A stretch of 64,000 bases of DNA, taken from positions 128,722,757-128,786,756 of the forward strand of contig CM061242.1 in assembly GCA_030848705.1 (NCBI GenBank), read 5' to 3'. The notes below the pieces were generated by a model. The model did no database searches and had not been told where the DNA came from. It saw only the letters and a program-made list of their open reading frames with translations. The number at the start of each line of letters is the position of its first letter. The first letter of the stretch is position 1. Positions 45,875 through 60,300 of the stretch are shown piece by piece. The DNA comes from Heracleum sosnowskyi (lineage: Eukaryota > Streptophyta > Magnoliopsida > Apiales > Apiaceae). Both the position numbers and the translations under genes were made by a program.

Positions 45875-46515
45875 CTAGAACTAGAATAAAATACAGGTCT
45901 AGTTATTGATTTATAATGTTATTGGTTGTAGTTTATTAGTAATGTATTTTATCAGCATGTAATGCTTTACAGATGAATTATTCAATCTTTCTCATGTATA
46001 AGACATCTCGTCTATTGTTTGGAAATTTTAAATGTTTCATTTTTTACTGCAAATTTCCATTTTATCTACAATCAACTTAAGATAGACATCTATCGTAATG
46101 ATAAACGGCTCGTCTCGCCGTGACCTTCTCTTGAATTCTCAAAACTTCTGTCGCTCCATCCCCGCAGGGGCAGAGAACACGTCGCTGTCTTGGCTTAATA
46201 TTTCAAAATCATAAAAAGATGTTAGCTAGTCACAGATAACTCTAACATGCTAGGGCAAAATTCCGATATGTTTGTATGAATAAAACTATTTACTTGCTAG
46301 AACAATCTGAAATAATACATTTTTTCACCATAAATAACTTTCAATTCTGCTGTTCTATACCAAACTAACAATACAGTAACGCCAAAAGAAATTTCAGCAT
46401 GACACTGTTGTGGAAATTAAGGAAACTTCTTTTTGGATGGTTGTTTCTTTGTCAAAACTTCGGGATGTTCTGATGTTCTGAGGTATAATATCCATAACTT
46501 CAGTTGGAAGACCAG
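45875..46515. other. Tail-to-tail intergenic region
   Basis: Between the stop codons of the plus-strand LTPG gene and the minus-strand plastid protein gene. It should hold two convergent poly(A) sites. No further gene seen. Confidence 0.5.
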
Positions 46516-48353
46516 TTATTCCAAACTAGGTGCCTCTTCAGTTGGGTTGGATTCGAAGACATCAGAATTAGACTCATCGGGTTCTAATAGCTCCTGTGCT
46601 TGGATAGATTCCTGGTATGCAGGAGTTGCCTTAAAATCTGTTGCGCCTTCATTGTATGTAGCTACTGCAATTCCACTTGAAATCACCTGTAAAGAGAAAA
46701 ACAATGAGAATTCGAAATATCAGTTGTCATAGTTATCAAAAGTAGTACAGGTTGGGATTTCGGGCACAGGGGGGTTATATTACTGTAAGAGTAAAGTATA
46801 TAGTGTTTGCCAAGACATTAGGAATTGTGTTTTCAAGGACACCACCCCCTTTCTTCAAACGAAATTAGCAGTAGAGCCCCCGGAAATGTTTGGCAATGTA
46901 TCAATCTCCATTAATTTCATGTAAGCAATCTTTTTATTCAAGCTAATGGAGTCTGTGACTCTGTGTAACTTGAACAAACAAGTAATACAAATCTTTTTGC
47001 AGTACTATGTTGTTAATTAGCACATTAAATAGTTAGCTGTTTCATCTATCTGAAAAATAAGTTTGTCTTGTAAATCAAAATCCTGTTCCGAAGACCCCTT
47101 TTGTCTTCACATAATTTTGAACTCCTGATCACACATGCATAGTTGCATAAATACTTAAAACCTATATTGTGCAACTAATGTCTAACATGCTCACATTCAC
47201 ATAGCAGTACACTAACTGTATGCTAACACTTATTGGATTATTTTCCAACACGCATAGCTCCTATATGATGAAAGCACATGTCAAATGTAGAAAAAGAAGG
47301 GAGAACCGGTTGTTTACAACAAGTCTTTAATAATTTTGATCTGGCTGCCCCTGTCTCGTATTCAAAATTCGAATATGAATGCATGACAGACTTGAAAGTT
47401 CAACATATCAATCAGAAAACCGGTAAATCCTGATATTGTGATACTGAAACCTTTTCTTTTGAGAACTTGTGATACTGAAACATGAAACAAAGGTAACATA
47501 GTGTAACACAGTGCAACTCCAGTAACGTCTTAATATTCACTAATTAGTAATTAGTACCATTTAACTTGATTTCGTCAAAAACATAGCTAGTTCTCACTTC
47601 TAAATCCCTAAACCACACAAATTTATTGAATGTTCATACCCCTTTCTTTGTATTATTCATTCCCACCGAATTAATCATAACTAGATTTTATCTTCAAAAA
47701 ATCTACTATCGGCATCTAATTCAAAATAAACCTTAATTATAACTTGATATTCCTAATCCAACCCTGTCATTGTAAGTTTATAACTATGTACTCCTCGGAG
47801 TACACGTATACAGAGGCAAGGTCCGCGTACATCTTTTATGTTCTACATTATATTTTACATCCATAAGAAGCAATTTAAATTTAAAGAACTCCAAGCAAAC
47901 AAACACAAAAAACATCAAAATTCATAACAAATTTTCCAACTAAACAAGAAGAAAAAAGAGATTATTTACCGCGAAAACGATACCAAAAGCCCACATATAC
48001 TGAATAAAGAATCCAAAGCCATCCCACTCTGGCCCTTCCCAAAAATCTTTCTCTAGTCCAGGAAGATCAGGCAAGACATACCCTTCAAAATTCTCACCAG
48101 AATCAACGGTTCCAAACTCACTATCAACATTACCACCAATCTCAGCCGTTGGATCACCTAACAGCTCTTCTTTAGTTGAAGTTGAACTAGTTTTGTTCCT
48201 GCTCTCAAACTTTCTTGTCCTCTTAGCAAAGGTTACTATGTTTGAAGTTCTTGTAAGAAATGGAAGGGACCCACATGGAGAAATTATCGGATGGTTGAGA
48301 AAATGAGTTGGTTTTGTAGGAGAGTTGAAGAAGAGTCTTGCTGTGAGAGCCAT
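46516..48353 (-). CDS. Predicted plastid-targeted single-pass membrane protein, unnamed
   Basis: Two exons, 48353-47970 and 46686-46516, joined in phase 0 (TTCGCG|GTAAAT to CTTTACAG|); 184 residues. The N-terminal about 45 residues are rich in Ser, Thr, Arg and Lys with almost no acidic residues, typical of a chloroplast transit peptide. After a variable acidic stretch comes a highly patterned region, LPGLEKDFWEGPEWDGFGFF, running into a hydrophobic span (IQYMWAFGIVFAVISSGIAVA) likely to cross the thylakoid or envelope membrane. The acidic C terminus ends PTEEAPSLE. I do not recognise a named family, although the DFWEGPEWDGFG text looks strongly conserved. Intron 1 is 1,283 bp. Confidence 0.75.
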
Positions 48354-48892
48354 TGAAGTGGCTTCTCAAATGTGTTGAGTTCAAGTGTTCAACTAAAGAA
48401 AATCTAAGGCTAGCAAAACAAGATAACAAGATAACTGCTTTTTTAATTTGTTTTTTATTAGCTTCTGAAAATATGAAAATATCTAAATATATATATCCAT
48501 ATCTACTTTAAATTGAGAAAAAATAACACATAGCTCTCATATTATTATGAAACTAAAAAATTACATGTTCAAGTGAGAAGATAAGAAATAAATTTTTAAA
48601 TATTTAAATTATCTTATCATGCTTATTTAAATCGTATTTAATTACCATTCAAATTTTACAGGAACTTTTATTCAATATTTTTACAAATTAGCATCCATGT
48701 TTTCAAATTCATGTATATATATATATATATTCGGGTTTGACTCTATAAAACCTATTTAATGAATAACTTTTGCAAATTATCCTTATTTTAATTTTATTTT
48801 TTTGACAAAAAAGAATTTACTAATTATAAACCAAGATAAAAAGGCCACTCTTAAAAAAGCAAGCTCGCCAACTACTCCCTCCTTTCCCTCAA
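48354..48892. other. Upstream region of the plastid protein gene
   Basis: AT-rich, with a (TA)n run at about 48713-48731. No exon seen. Confidence 0.5.
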
Positions 48893-49652
48893 TCAATGTA
48901 CTTATATAAAGGAGAAGACGGAGGCAATGAGGCAAACACCTATAAATTAAAGGTCATTCATAACAAAAAATCTATGCCGAAATTTTTTTACATAACTTTA
49001 AATTTTTACAACCATATTTACAATCAATACAACTATGGTCTACATGCTTCTAACGACATCAACTATACCTGGATGATAAGGACATCAACATACTCTCAGG
49101 TTTTTGATGCAGTAATATATTAGAGCAATATATAAGTAATACTATTATATAAGTTAGAATTCAAACTATCATGTTATAATATTATTTTTTCTATGTTGAT
49201 TTAGATGTTGTGGGCTGCTTGACCTACTTGGGTGGCATTGAAGTTGTCAAAGGCGGTTGGAAAAAAAGACTCTCAAAATTGTCACAAATTAGTAAGTTAT
49301 GCATTATATTAATTTTAATATAATTGTTAATTTTTTTTATTGTTCTTGTAATTTTATATTACTTTTTTGGTTACCCCAATTTATTTGTTTTACTTATTTA
49401 ATTTGTTCTAATTTGTTTCTTAAACAGCTCCACCACCAGTACCATAACTTTGTGGGAAAAGTTGGCCGAGATGGTTCATACAAATTTATACAAGGAGTAT
49501 GGTGGACCCTATATAATAATTGTCGTCAAAACAAAACTTAATTTTATATTAGAAATATTATTTTATTTTAAAACGTATTTTGTAGAATATTTTTTGAGAA
49601 AATTTAGAGATATTATTATAAAGCCGCTGCGAAGCGCGGCTTAGTAAACTAG
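48893..49652 (+). mobile_element. Non-autonomous Helitron, family 1, second copy
   Basis: 760 bp, starting TCAATGTACTTATATAAAGG after A-48892, ending with the hairpin GCCGCT-GCGAAG-CGCGGC, TTAGTAAACTAG and host T-49653. The 5' and 3' ends match the Helitron at 26325-28597. The interior differs and contains GC-richer patches near 49205-49270 and 49430-49510 that may be captured gene fragments; the latter reads MWEKLAEMVHTNLYKEYGG in one frame. No Rep/helicase. Confidence 0.8.
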
Positions 49653-50179
49653 TTCTTTATATTGGAGGACGAGAGCTCAACACGTATTTTAAAACTTTTT
49701 TAATATATACTTCGATAAATTATTTTAAATTTTTTATTTTTTAAATAAAAATATATTATTTAAATTTTTATTTAAAAAAAAATTAAAAATAAGTTACATA
49801 GTACTCCCTCCGTCCCGGTAGGTTGTATACATTTGGTTTGGACACGGAGACCAAGAAAATGTATAAAAAATGAGTAAAATTAGATGAAAAGTGGATAAAG
49901 TGGTAGGACCTATCAATATTTAATAATAGATTTGAGATAGTGGAGAAAAATAGTGGGTGTAATAGTGTTTTATATTATTATAGAATAGAGATAGTGAAGA
50001 AAGTACTTTAGCCGTGTATATATGTGTAAAAACAACTTAAAAAAATTATAAAAAATTGAGAGGGACAGACACGCGTAGTAACCAAGCTCTCGGAAATTTC
50101 CACCAACTCAACTTCATTAGTTCATTACATACACTTTCCTGTCTACATTTCTTACAAACATTCTCCAAAACCCCATTTC
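49653..50179. other. Upstream region of the ALMT gene with a MITE-like fragment
   Basis: ACTCCCTCCGTCCCGG at about 49802 resembles a Stowaway-type terminal repeat, but I could not find a convincing partner end. The last about 100 bp before the ATG are CA/CT-rich and probably 5' untranslated region. Confidence 0.45.
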
Positions 50180-53119
50180 ATGGCTTCAAAATTAGGTTCA
50201 TTCAGACACAGTTTCACAGAAAAAAGAGAAAAAGAGAAGCTTATTTCATCCAACAGTGACTTTTCAGCAAATGGGTATGAAGAAAATGATCAAGAAGAAG
50301 AAAAAGCTACTTATAAGTCATGTGGGTATTCTTGGTTTAGTGTAATAAGTGATAAAGTTGAGGCCTTTTTCAACAAGTTGAAATATGTTGGAGTTAAGGC
50401 TTGGGAAATGGGTCGATCCGACCCGAGAAAGATTGTGTTTTCTGCAAAGATGGGTGTTGCTTTGGTGCTCATTTCTTTGCTTATATTTTTTAAAGAGCCT
50501 ATTGAAGAACTTAGTCAATACTCTGTTTGGGCTATTCTTACCGTTGTGGTTGTGTTTGAGTTCAGTATAGGTATGTCTTAATTTTATGTGTTGTGTGTGT
50601 TTTTTGACTTTTGAGTGTGCTTGTGCTTTGCATTTTGGCTTAATGGTGTTTTTTTAGATATATTGGTCATGTTTGGCTTTCCTTTTTTTTCGGAAATAAA
50701 TAACTTATCTTGGAAAAATGCACACATTTATGTACTTTTTTCTTAAAAATGAGTACTTATTTTGTTAATTATTGCATGATTGGAATAATGGAATGCCTTA
50801 AATTAGTTTTTGATGTTGTGTAATTTAAATAATCTTGGTGATTAGTTAAGTTATACTCGGGGTTTAAATATAGAAGCTTTCCTATAAGACTTGTCACAAT
50901 AATATATGCAAGACTGTTTCTCGAAAAGTGTCTGTAAGATTTGTAGAGGTTTTGGATTAATATCACTAAGAATGCAAACTATTGTGTGCAATTAGAAAAC
51001 TGGGACTAGAAAAGAAATGATGCTTGCAATGTAATTGGACTATTAGAGAGCATAATAAGCATATTACACTAGAGTGCCAGAGTAACTGTACATAGATTTT
51101 ACGGGTTAATGTGTTGACTGGTATCTAGTGAAACTGAGATAATGCATATACTGGCGGTGTAGGTATGTATTTTTCTTTGTAGTCTAGATGAATCATGGTT
51201 TGTATTGCAGGAGCGACTCTCAGCAAAGGATTTAACCGTGCACTAGGAACATTATCAGCTGGTGGGCTGGCTTTAGGAATGGGTGACATGTGCCAATTGG
51301 CAGGAGACTGGGAAGAAGCTGTAATTATCCTGAGCATTTTTGTAATAGGTAATTTATGAGCAAAGAAATTTTGTACTGTACTTGTAGATTTACTTTGTCC
51401 TTCTGTCTCGACTTAAACTTTTCTTTACATTGTGTTTGTAATGTGTTTTTTTAGGGTTTTTGGCAACTTATGCAAAGCTTTACCCAACAATGAAGCCGTA
51501 TGAATATGGTTTTCGGGTGTTTATATTGACATATTGTTTTATAATGGTATCTGGTTATCAGACAAAAACATTTCTAAACACAGCAGTGACCCGCTTCATT
51601 CTTATCGCGCTGGGTGCTGGTGTTTCTTTGGCGGTAAATATATTTATCTACCCTATTTGGGCAGGAGAGGATCTGCACAATCTGGTGTCAAAGAATTTTA
51701 TGGGTGTTGCTAGTTCTTTGGAAGGTATATGAATGTAACTTCGTTAGCTTAATTTTCCGGAAAAGAATTTAACCTTAGAAGCTGCTGATATTTTCCAGTG
51801 TTGTATGGGGGTTTGGCTGAAATTATATCTTCTGTAAGAATTTTTATGATAGTACATTGCTTTGGTAGAATCACGGCACATGGGGAATAAGTTGTAGGCA
51901 TTTTTAATATATAAATATACATATACTTTTTGTTTGGTGGAATTGGGCTCATTATTTTTCTTCTCAGAATGTGTGAACGGATACCTTCATTGTCTTGAAT
52001 ATGAGAGGGTCCCTTCAAAAATCCTTGCGTACGAAGCTTCTGATGATCCAGTTTATAGTGGCTATAGATCAGTTGTCCAGTCTACGAGCCAAGAAGATGC
52101 TTTGGTAATTATCTGTATTAGTCACTAAAACATATTAATAAACTTCTAGTTCTTTGTTAACATAATTTCATATTTCCAGATGGGCTTTGCTATCTGGGAG
52201 CCGCCACATGGTCGTTACAAAATGCTCAGATATCCTTGGAAAAACTATGTCAAAGTGGCTGGTTCTTTAAGACATTGTGCATTCACGGTCATGTCATTGC
52301 ATGGGTGCATACTCTCTGAAATACAGGTGGAGTTATTTTATCACTGGTTTTGTTGTAGTTAAGTTCCCTCTTCTTTAGGAATTAGGATATGGCATAACGG
52401 CTGTTCCAGTGGCTGGTCCAATTTAGTCTTGAAGTAATTTACAGTTACAGGAAACATATTAGTCTTTTAAATTCAATTTCATACATTGATTAGTCAACTT
52501 GTTTTTCTAGGCCCCTGCTGAGAGAAGACAGGTATTTTGCAGTGAACTTCAAAGGGTTGGTACTGCTGGTGCCAAGGTATTACGTGAGCTTGGGACTAAA
52601 GTGAAAATGATGGAAAAACTGGGAACCTCAGATATATTGTTTGAAGTTCACGAGGCTGCCGAAGATTTGCAAAGGAAGGTTGATCGAAAATCTTATCTCC
52701 TTGTCAATTCAAATTGCTGGGAGATTAAAAAGCCATCAAGGTTAAAGGAAGCGTCTCAAGATCTTCCAACAACAAACAATGACGACAATAACATTTATAA
52801 ATATAACTCTCTTAGTGAAGCACTGCTTGATCTTCAAAGTTGGGATGCGACTTCTGAAACAGATATCAAGACTATTTCTCCTGCACATACCCCCTCAGAT
52901 AGAATATTTGCAAAACAGAGGTCATTACCTACTCGTAGGTCAGGTAAAGGTCACGAAGCTCCGGAGGAAAAATCAGATACATACGAGAATGCCAGTGTCT
53001 TGTCTTTGGCAACATTCACATCACTGTTGATCGAGTTTGTTGCTAGGCTCCAAAATCTTGTTGATGCTTTTGAAGAGCTGAGTGAGAAAGCAAACTTCAA
53101 GGAACCTGTTGACCTTTAG
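50180..53119 (+). CDS. Aluminium-activated malate transporter family anion channel (ALMT9-like)
   Basis: Six exons: 50180-50570, 51211-51348, 51455-51724, 51968-52104, 52180-52326 and 52511-53119; first three junctions phase 1, the rest phase 0; 563 residues. Family hallmarks are GRSDPRKIVFSAKMG, YSVWAILTVVVVFEFSIGATLSKGF with GTLSAGGLALGMG across exons 1-2, YPIWAGEDLH, and WEPPHGRYK in the cytosolic half. The N-terminal half holds about six membrane spans; the C-terminal half is soluble and helical. The starting MASKLGSFRHSF and the overall pattern fit the vacuolar ALMT4/6/9 clade, which moves malate or chloride across the tonoplast in guard cells and other tissues. Clade assignment and substrate are inferred. 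The protein stops at NFKEPVDL, a little shorter than ALMT9 proteins I know. Confidence 0.92.
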
Positions 53120-54326
53120 CTGACATGAGATATGGAGCAGGTTGTCGAGGTGTTTCAATATCGAAATTTAACAATACGAGTCTACTTAACAATACGAGTC
53201 TACTGGTTTAAAGTGTGGTTATAGTTCGATCCTATTTAGTTATAAATTTTGTAAAAAGAATTATTATGTTGCTTCGAAGAACAGCAAAGCACTATTAGTG
53301 AAATAACATAGTGACCTAACATTATAGCTAATTTCATCTGCCGGTAAAGCTGAGGATATGAGATTCCTATGCTGCAGAGGCCAATATTGTCTTCCTAATG
53401 TGTGGACACTGGATATGTTTTCAAGCTACCAGGAGCAGTGATAGATCTGTTGTTCGAGTCATTAGGAGCAGCAATGGATATATTCCGATTTCCGAGTCAT
53501 TAAAAATATAAAGTAGTGAGGGGGCTTGAAATCTTTGAAGAAAATAAAATGTTGTACAAGCAAAATTTTGTTGCAGTTAATTGTACAATTTATCTTTCTA
53601 CCACGTATCTCTTAGTACTCTCTATCAGTGTTTATGAAAATTACAGCTCATTTACATAACCTTTTTCTATATCTTAACTTTCATTTGATAGTTCTTTATC
53701 AGTTTAGTTGGAAATGTTGCAAACATTCTGGTTACTGCTAATGGTACTATACCAGATGTATATATAAATCGATAACCAAAGAACTGTCTGATACCTGCCT
53801 AATTTATTGTGAGTTGTGATTAGATGTCCTCGTTAATGGAATCCAAGTAACATCTCAGCATAATTACATAGCAACAGAGCAGCGTCAGGCTTCTCGAGTC
53901 TTATGCATTCACTTGGGCAACGGGCTCCAAGTAACATCTCAGCATAATTACATGGCAACAAAGCAGAGTCAGGCTTCTCGACTCTTAGGCATTCACTTGG
54001 GCAATAAGGCAGTAAGCACTAGCTAGGGCAAAGAACAGCTTGCAGTACTACATGAGCTGTGTAACACAATCAACACAGTGAGACAACTTGATAACTATGT
54101 ATCGAGTATTTAGATAAAACCATTCAAAACTTAATATTTTACAAGGCCAGAAGACACAAGTTACATGTAACTGCACATAATATTTACTTATTAATTAATG
54201 CTTCACTATACATTGATAGAAATGTTGATTTGGGGGGAGGGGTTGGGTTTACAAACAATTGTACAAGTAATTTAACAGCGGCTGATCCGATACACTATAC
54301 TGCACATCCAAAATTTACCCATTTCC
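53120..54326. other. Tail-to-tail intergenic region between ALMT and protease genes
   Basis: It holds the 3' regions of two convergent genes and an 84-bp tandem duplication at 53842-54009. No additional exon seen. Confidence 0.5.
53842..54009. repeat. 84-bp tandem duplication
   Basis: Two copies, 53842-53925 and 53926-54009, both starting TCCAAGTAACATCTCAGCAT, with about eight to ten differences. Not part of any recognised transposon. Confidence 0.85.
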
Positions 54327-57300
54327 TCACAGAAATGGCAGAGTCGTCGATGTCCCAGGCTTGAAACAATCAGATTGCATCCATCCAATAAGATTGTTGA
54401 CATTGTCATAGACAACTAGTTGTCCACGCAAAGAGACATCTGGAAAAATATGCGCTACATTAAACATGAAAGTATGTATTTCTGCATGTGTCACACACGC
54501 ACAACTATAGATAAAAATTAAGTTACTAGATTTTGATGCTTGCAATAACTTTAGAACTGTTAATGTGTAGTACAGTCTATAATTGTCTCATGTGTCAACT
54601 TGGTACATGTTTAAAAATTTTATTTCATATTTACAGATACTTAACAATTATATTTGTTCCATCTGTATGCGTGATAATATGAGTTTATAGTAAGCATTGG
54701 CTATAGATGAAGTATGATCTCCAACTTGAGGACACTTCCATAGTTCCATGTTGATATTTTTATAATACTACATAAAAACATGGATTTTTTATTCAGGAAC
54801 AAAAACTAATTTCAGAAAAAAAGTGCAAAACAGGGGGTGAATGTTTTATATTATACGCTATTATAGAATGAAAACGTTTATGGACTGCAACTACAAACAC
54901 TATATAATTCATTACTAATCTGGCATTATAACATTTTGCACAGAGAAGAACTAATCTGTCAACATAAACAAAATACTACTAGTAGGTACCTGTGTGTCAA
55001 TACTACTATACTAATGGACCATATGATTAATGTGATTGTAAGGAACTAGTATCAATCTAGAGATGCAACTTCTTTTATTTAAAATGATGATAATAACCAA
55101 ACAGCATAATTCCAAATAATAAATGAGAGTGGAGCTAGTATACCTCCAAGTACGATAGTGGCCCCATCATGTACCTCACTTCCATCAAGAATTCCCAAAC
55201 AAATGTTGCCTTTGTTCTGGCATACACAGACATATTAGTTCTGAAACAGGAAATGCTACAACATAGTGTTCAGGCAAAACGACAAAAATATAAGGGGAAG
55301 AATAACTTACATTTACAACCAAATACCCTTCTGGAGGAATCCTCATCTTTACGAATGAAATTAACCATTTCCTTCCAAATTGAAAGGTTAAAGGTTTAAA
55401 GTATCGCTTAACCTCCGAGACAGATCTGCAAGGAGAAATATGGTTACTATTCATAAATATTAAGGTTATTCCAGATATTGTTTATATAGGTCAATCATGG
55501 ACGCTTCAGGATTCAGGTCAGATACACATCTTTTCATACAAATGATAAGCAGTATATATGAATTGCTGTTTAGTTACTGATTACTAGAAAATATATCCTA
55601 ATGCGATTTAGGTTGGAAATTGAAGTCTTTATTTTAACAATTTCGAAGAGAAGTTTGAAGACTTGATATTATACATTAGCTTGTCACTGATACTTGAGAC
55701 TTCAAATTAGAAATTTAAAATAAGGATTCAAACCCTTCCTTGTCATTTGGCTGATATAGGGAAATCCAACTACAGTTTTTTTTTAAAAGAAGACTCTTTT
55801 ACAACTCAGATCTCCCCCTTCTCATCCCCACTTCCCAATTCTGGGCCCCTTTTCTGTTCACCGCATTATAAATGGTCTCTATCTCTGAAGTCTCTTACAA
55901 ACACACAACTTCAAATTCAGATGTAGTCGTGTAGCGCATCAACAAAGTAATACTAATATTTACAGAAATTTACAGAACATAATATATTAGACATCACAAG
56001 CACCATATTGTCCTCCAAAAAAGCAGTGCTAGCTTGCATCATATAGTAAAGATTCCTAATGTGTGCCTTAATTTATACTAGCTTATAACCCGTGCGATGC
56101 ACGAAAGAGTTTAAATATAATTTACATCATACTTCAATTGATATTTTTTTATTAGTAGGAAAACAAATTATAGAAGATAATAAAATATAATTATATATGT
56201 ATAATGGTATTCTAAACTTGTATCTTGATAATAAAAATTTTAACTATGATATGATGTTGACAGTAATCGAACCTTAAACTTCTGGGAGTAGTTTAGAAAA
56301 TAGATAATATAAATGTTTAACAATAATATGCTGTTGACGGGATTTAAACCTTGAACCTAAGGGAGTATTTTAGATATTAAGAAACGAATATTGTTTTAAC
56401 AGTTCTCATTTATCTGCCTTAAAATCTAACGGTTGTTATTTATTGTACCAAACCGACAACCAACCAAATATCCTATGTTTCGCTTGTAATAGTATAGTAT
56501 AGATATACGACTAGAAAAAATCACCTAAACGTTGGAAAACAAAATAGATTCATATTTTTGCCTACTGGAAACTCGATTACTTGAACAAAATTACAACTTA
56601 CTAAAAGTTACATGATGTGAACTGCAGCCACATCTTACTTAAATATTTTCCCAAACTAGGAAGAATACCTTATTGGAGTTTTAGCTCGCCAACATATGGG
56701 TAGAGTAGCATCTGATGCATCCTGAATGAGGTCGTCAGCAGAAACACTTTGAAGCTACAATCAGAGCCAAAGAAAATGTTAAACAGGGCAGAAGGTCAAG
56801 TTCCAGACGTGATAATACTGAACCGTACAATGAAATAAATACATAATTACTCACAGAAGTAAGTAAATCTGTATATGCTTGTTTTGTGAAGTAGGTGAAA
56901 GAACTGCCACTATCAAAAATCACATGTCCATTGTCCAAACCATTTAGACTAAGCTTGTTGTTCCCGTAACTTATTTTCGATACTTCAGTAACATAAGAAT
57001 TCCTGAGAAGCATGAGTGTAAATAGTAAAATTAATTAAAATTAAGTACAGTGTGATGCTGACTCAGTAACAGAATAAAACTAAGCGCGTGAAGTGGCATA
57101 AAGTACAAAAGAAAATATAAAATTCATTTAACAAATTAAAACATTATGAATCTGAAAGCTTTAGCACAAAAAGTACACAAGTGTTATTGCTTGAGAGGTG
57201 GCTCCAAGAGATCCATTATTAGTACATATCAAGCTGATCCTACGTATCAGGCAGGCACCATGTTATCTGGGAGAGTATAGCCATTTAATATGATCTAAAT

Positions 57301-60300
57301 TTCTCAACAGACTTGCACAGCCATGGTTTGTGTTTCTAAAAGAATGAAAAAGAAGCAAAAGAACCACACTGAACCAATTCTTTTCTGAAAGATGTGATAT
57401 ACTCACGTGGTGGGGATATTAAGCATTGAAACCCATTCCAAATGCCTTCGAGGGACAAAGTCATCTCCCAAGAACATATATCCACCACCGGCTGCATCAG
57501 GAGTAAGGCAATGCCCTACCACATTATTTATGATCTTCTTGCTGGCCAATTGATAAGACAGGCTAACCTTTGCCCTACTAAGCCCAAGGATTCCATCTGT
57601 CTTTGTCAAAGAATTCAAAACTACACCTTGCTGATCATAAGCACACCTGATAAAGTCAGAAAAACATCAGAGATAAGATCATTTTTCAAAAACTTGACAA
57701 ATCAATATAATAGCTGGTTTGCCATGACAATTAGCATTACGCCATTACCCAAAAGCAACTTTCATGTTGACCACTGATCCATTCGCTGCCATCAAATGAA
57801 TATCATCCCTAGCAAGAACACCCATAGAAGAACTATGATCTGCATATTCTATTTCATAATCACACTGCTGGCACGTTTCACAGTATCCAGATCTATGAGT
57901 TTTTTGAATTTCAGTGCACAGTGAATCTTTTGAAGGGATAATGTTCGCTTGTTTGGGTTTATAGAGAGGGTGTGGTCCCTGCATTTAGTTTCATATGCAA
58001 CTAGTTATGGGATCTGCCTGAACAGACTAAATATAAATGCACTGCTCGTATTAAAACAGTAAATTGGCCTTTGTTGATATACATAAAATTAACTGAAGCA
58101 TATAAGTGACAATGAATAATTACCAGCAGCTATATACAGATGGGTGTGTGCGCACACACACAGTACATGTTCAAATCTAGTCAGAGTTTAATACATATAC
58201 AATGCGAGTAGTAACATGAAGTTACAAGGCAGTTGATCCTTGTACATATCAGATTACAGACTTGCACTCATGACAGATTCAGCTTTCGACAAAACATAAT
58301 ACAAAAAATATAGCCGAATATTTTAGAACTTTGCATTACCTTGGCACAACTAGTGCATGGAGCATCACACTGGACCCATGTTAAGTCACTTCCAGTATCT
58401 ATGTCAAGAAAGTAGAGTCTTGCAGGGATCCCCACAAATATTTTAGTATAATACAGCCTAAATAAAGAGAAGTTAAAGAAAATCATGTTATGAAGGCAAA
58501 AAATATCTTAGACGCATTGATTAAATATAAAAATATTTATCATAAACAAGAATCTAACTAGCATGCTTAAGGTAAAAATAAAAGCTAAACTACTACCTCA
58601 TTGCTATTACAAATATCACATTACATTATATTTGAGGCCGATAAATAAAATAAACACTACCCATTCGGATAAAAACAGCACTTTCCAGGTAAAAAGTATT
58701 AGGATACGACTGGAGAAGCCAATGTTAGATTCTTATTTCTTCGTACATCATCACTTGACAATGATGTACCTTTATCATTACTGAATTCCGTAAAGGTCCC
58801 CAAAGGATCATGAATCATATTGACAAACCTCTGAATAACCCAGACTTAATATACATAGGACGCACAGCTTCATCATCACCAAAATCATTTTTACTAGGTC
58901 ATCATCATCACGGTTGAGGAATTCTATTTGGTATAACCTAGAGCAGGAGCCCACAGAATCAAAGATATATTTGAGACACCAAGAACTGGCATAGACATTC
59001 TCGAGTTACCAAGTAGGTATCTTGATGTAAACTGTGTATTTGGGGAGGATTGTAACTGAAGTGCAGTGGTTCTAAATCTTTGTGCGGTTTTTTTTGGAAT
59101 GAAACTCAAGTTGATTCAGAGACTGAAAACTTTATTAGCTTTTTTCTTAGAAGGGTTATCTAGAGGTGGAAATGCAAGCACGATAACACCTCGTAATTAG
59201 GAAGATTCTGCACTTTCCATATCTTCCTCACCAATACTTCTAGACTGTTTTGGATAATTCAGATTAAAAAAAGCAGACAAAATATATGCAGAACCACAGA
59301 TATAAGATTAGATGAGATAATAGGAAAAATAAGGTTGCAGATATGAATTATGATCACCAGTTTCCAAAATTTCCGTGCCCTCTTCTTGGTCTGTCAATGA
59401 TAAGTCACTAGCCCTTTAAAATTTCTTTAATCTCTATAGAATTTTTTTAGAGTTATAATTTAACATTAAAAAGGGTTTCTGATGGGAAACCAAGGATACA
59501 AATAAATAAGTGGTAATAGATTCTATCTGCACTAACGAAAAGGGTTTACGACCATCTCCAAGGGCCACACTCATTATAAATATATATCCTCTCAAAGGGT
59601 ATGCTAATGTAAAAAACAAAAAAAAACATGTATTATTTTTAATTTCTTCCTATTACATATTTGATCCTTTTAAATGATACAAGTAGAAAGGGAATATTCT
59701 TTTTATCTGGCATCAACAAAATTTGGAAGGGATGAATAGTGCTCAGTCCCTTGAAGAAACTTTGAAGGTTAGATTCTTTGAAATTACAAAAGTAAGTGTT
59801 ATTTTATCAAGAATGATTTGTGTCTGTAACTGAATTTTGGAATATAGCCTGTATTTTTTCAGTGAAGAGGGTAGGGAAATTACTTTGGCATCTGGAACAA
59901 GCTGACCAAACATTCCGTATATTCTATGAAGCAATACATGGTCCTAAATGCATCTAATCGACGACACTGATCCACACTCTGAGTAAGAACAGAAAAAGTT
60001 TTGGAGCATGACCAACTTTTTGCTCTGAATTTAGATCGGTGCAACAAATTTAGGACCACGAACTCTTCATCGAATGATCGGATGCTAGATCAATTTGTTC
60101 CGCATATTTATAGTAAACTTTTGCCACAAAGAATTCAATATAAAATTATAAGCTGAATTCCTAAATTTCAGTTACATTACAGTGTTATTGAAAGTGCGCT
60201 CAAATTATAATTCGCTGCGCTTTTCACGTTTAATAACACTTGCTACTAAAAATTATAATTGTTGAAATAATTAGTAGAATTGCTGCGTCTAAGAATTTAA

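Noticed and set aside
49450..49644. Short plus-strand frame inside the Helitron at 48893-49652
   Set aside because: It may be a captured gene fragment, but there is no recognisable domain and no complete exon; mentioned only under the Helitron.
49802..49990. ACTCCCTCCGTCCCGG as a full Stowaway MITE
   Set aside because: Only one terminal repeat is recognisable and no second TA-flanked end was found, unlike the elements at 29190 and 62790.
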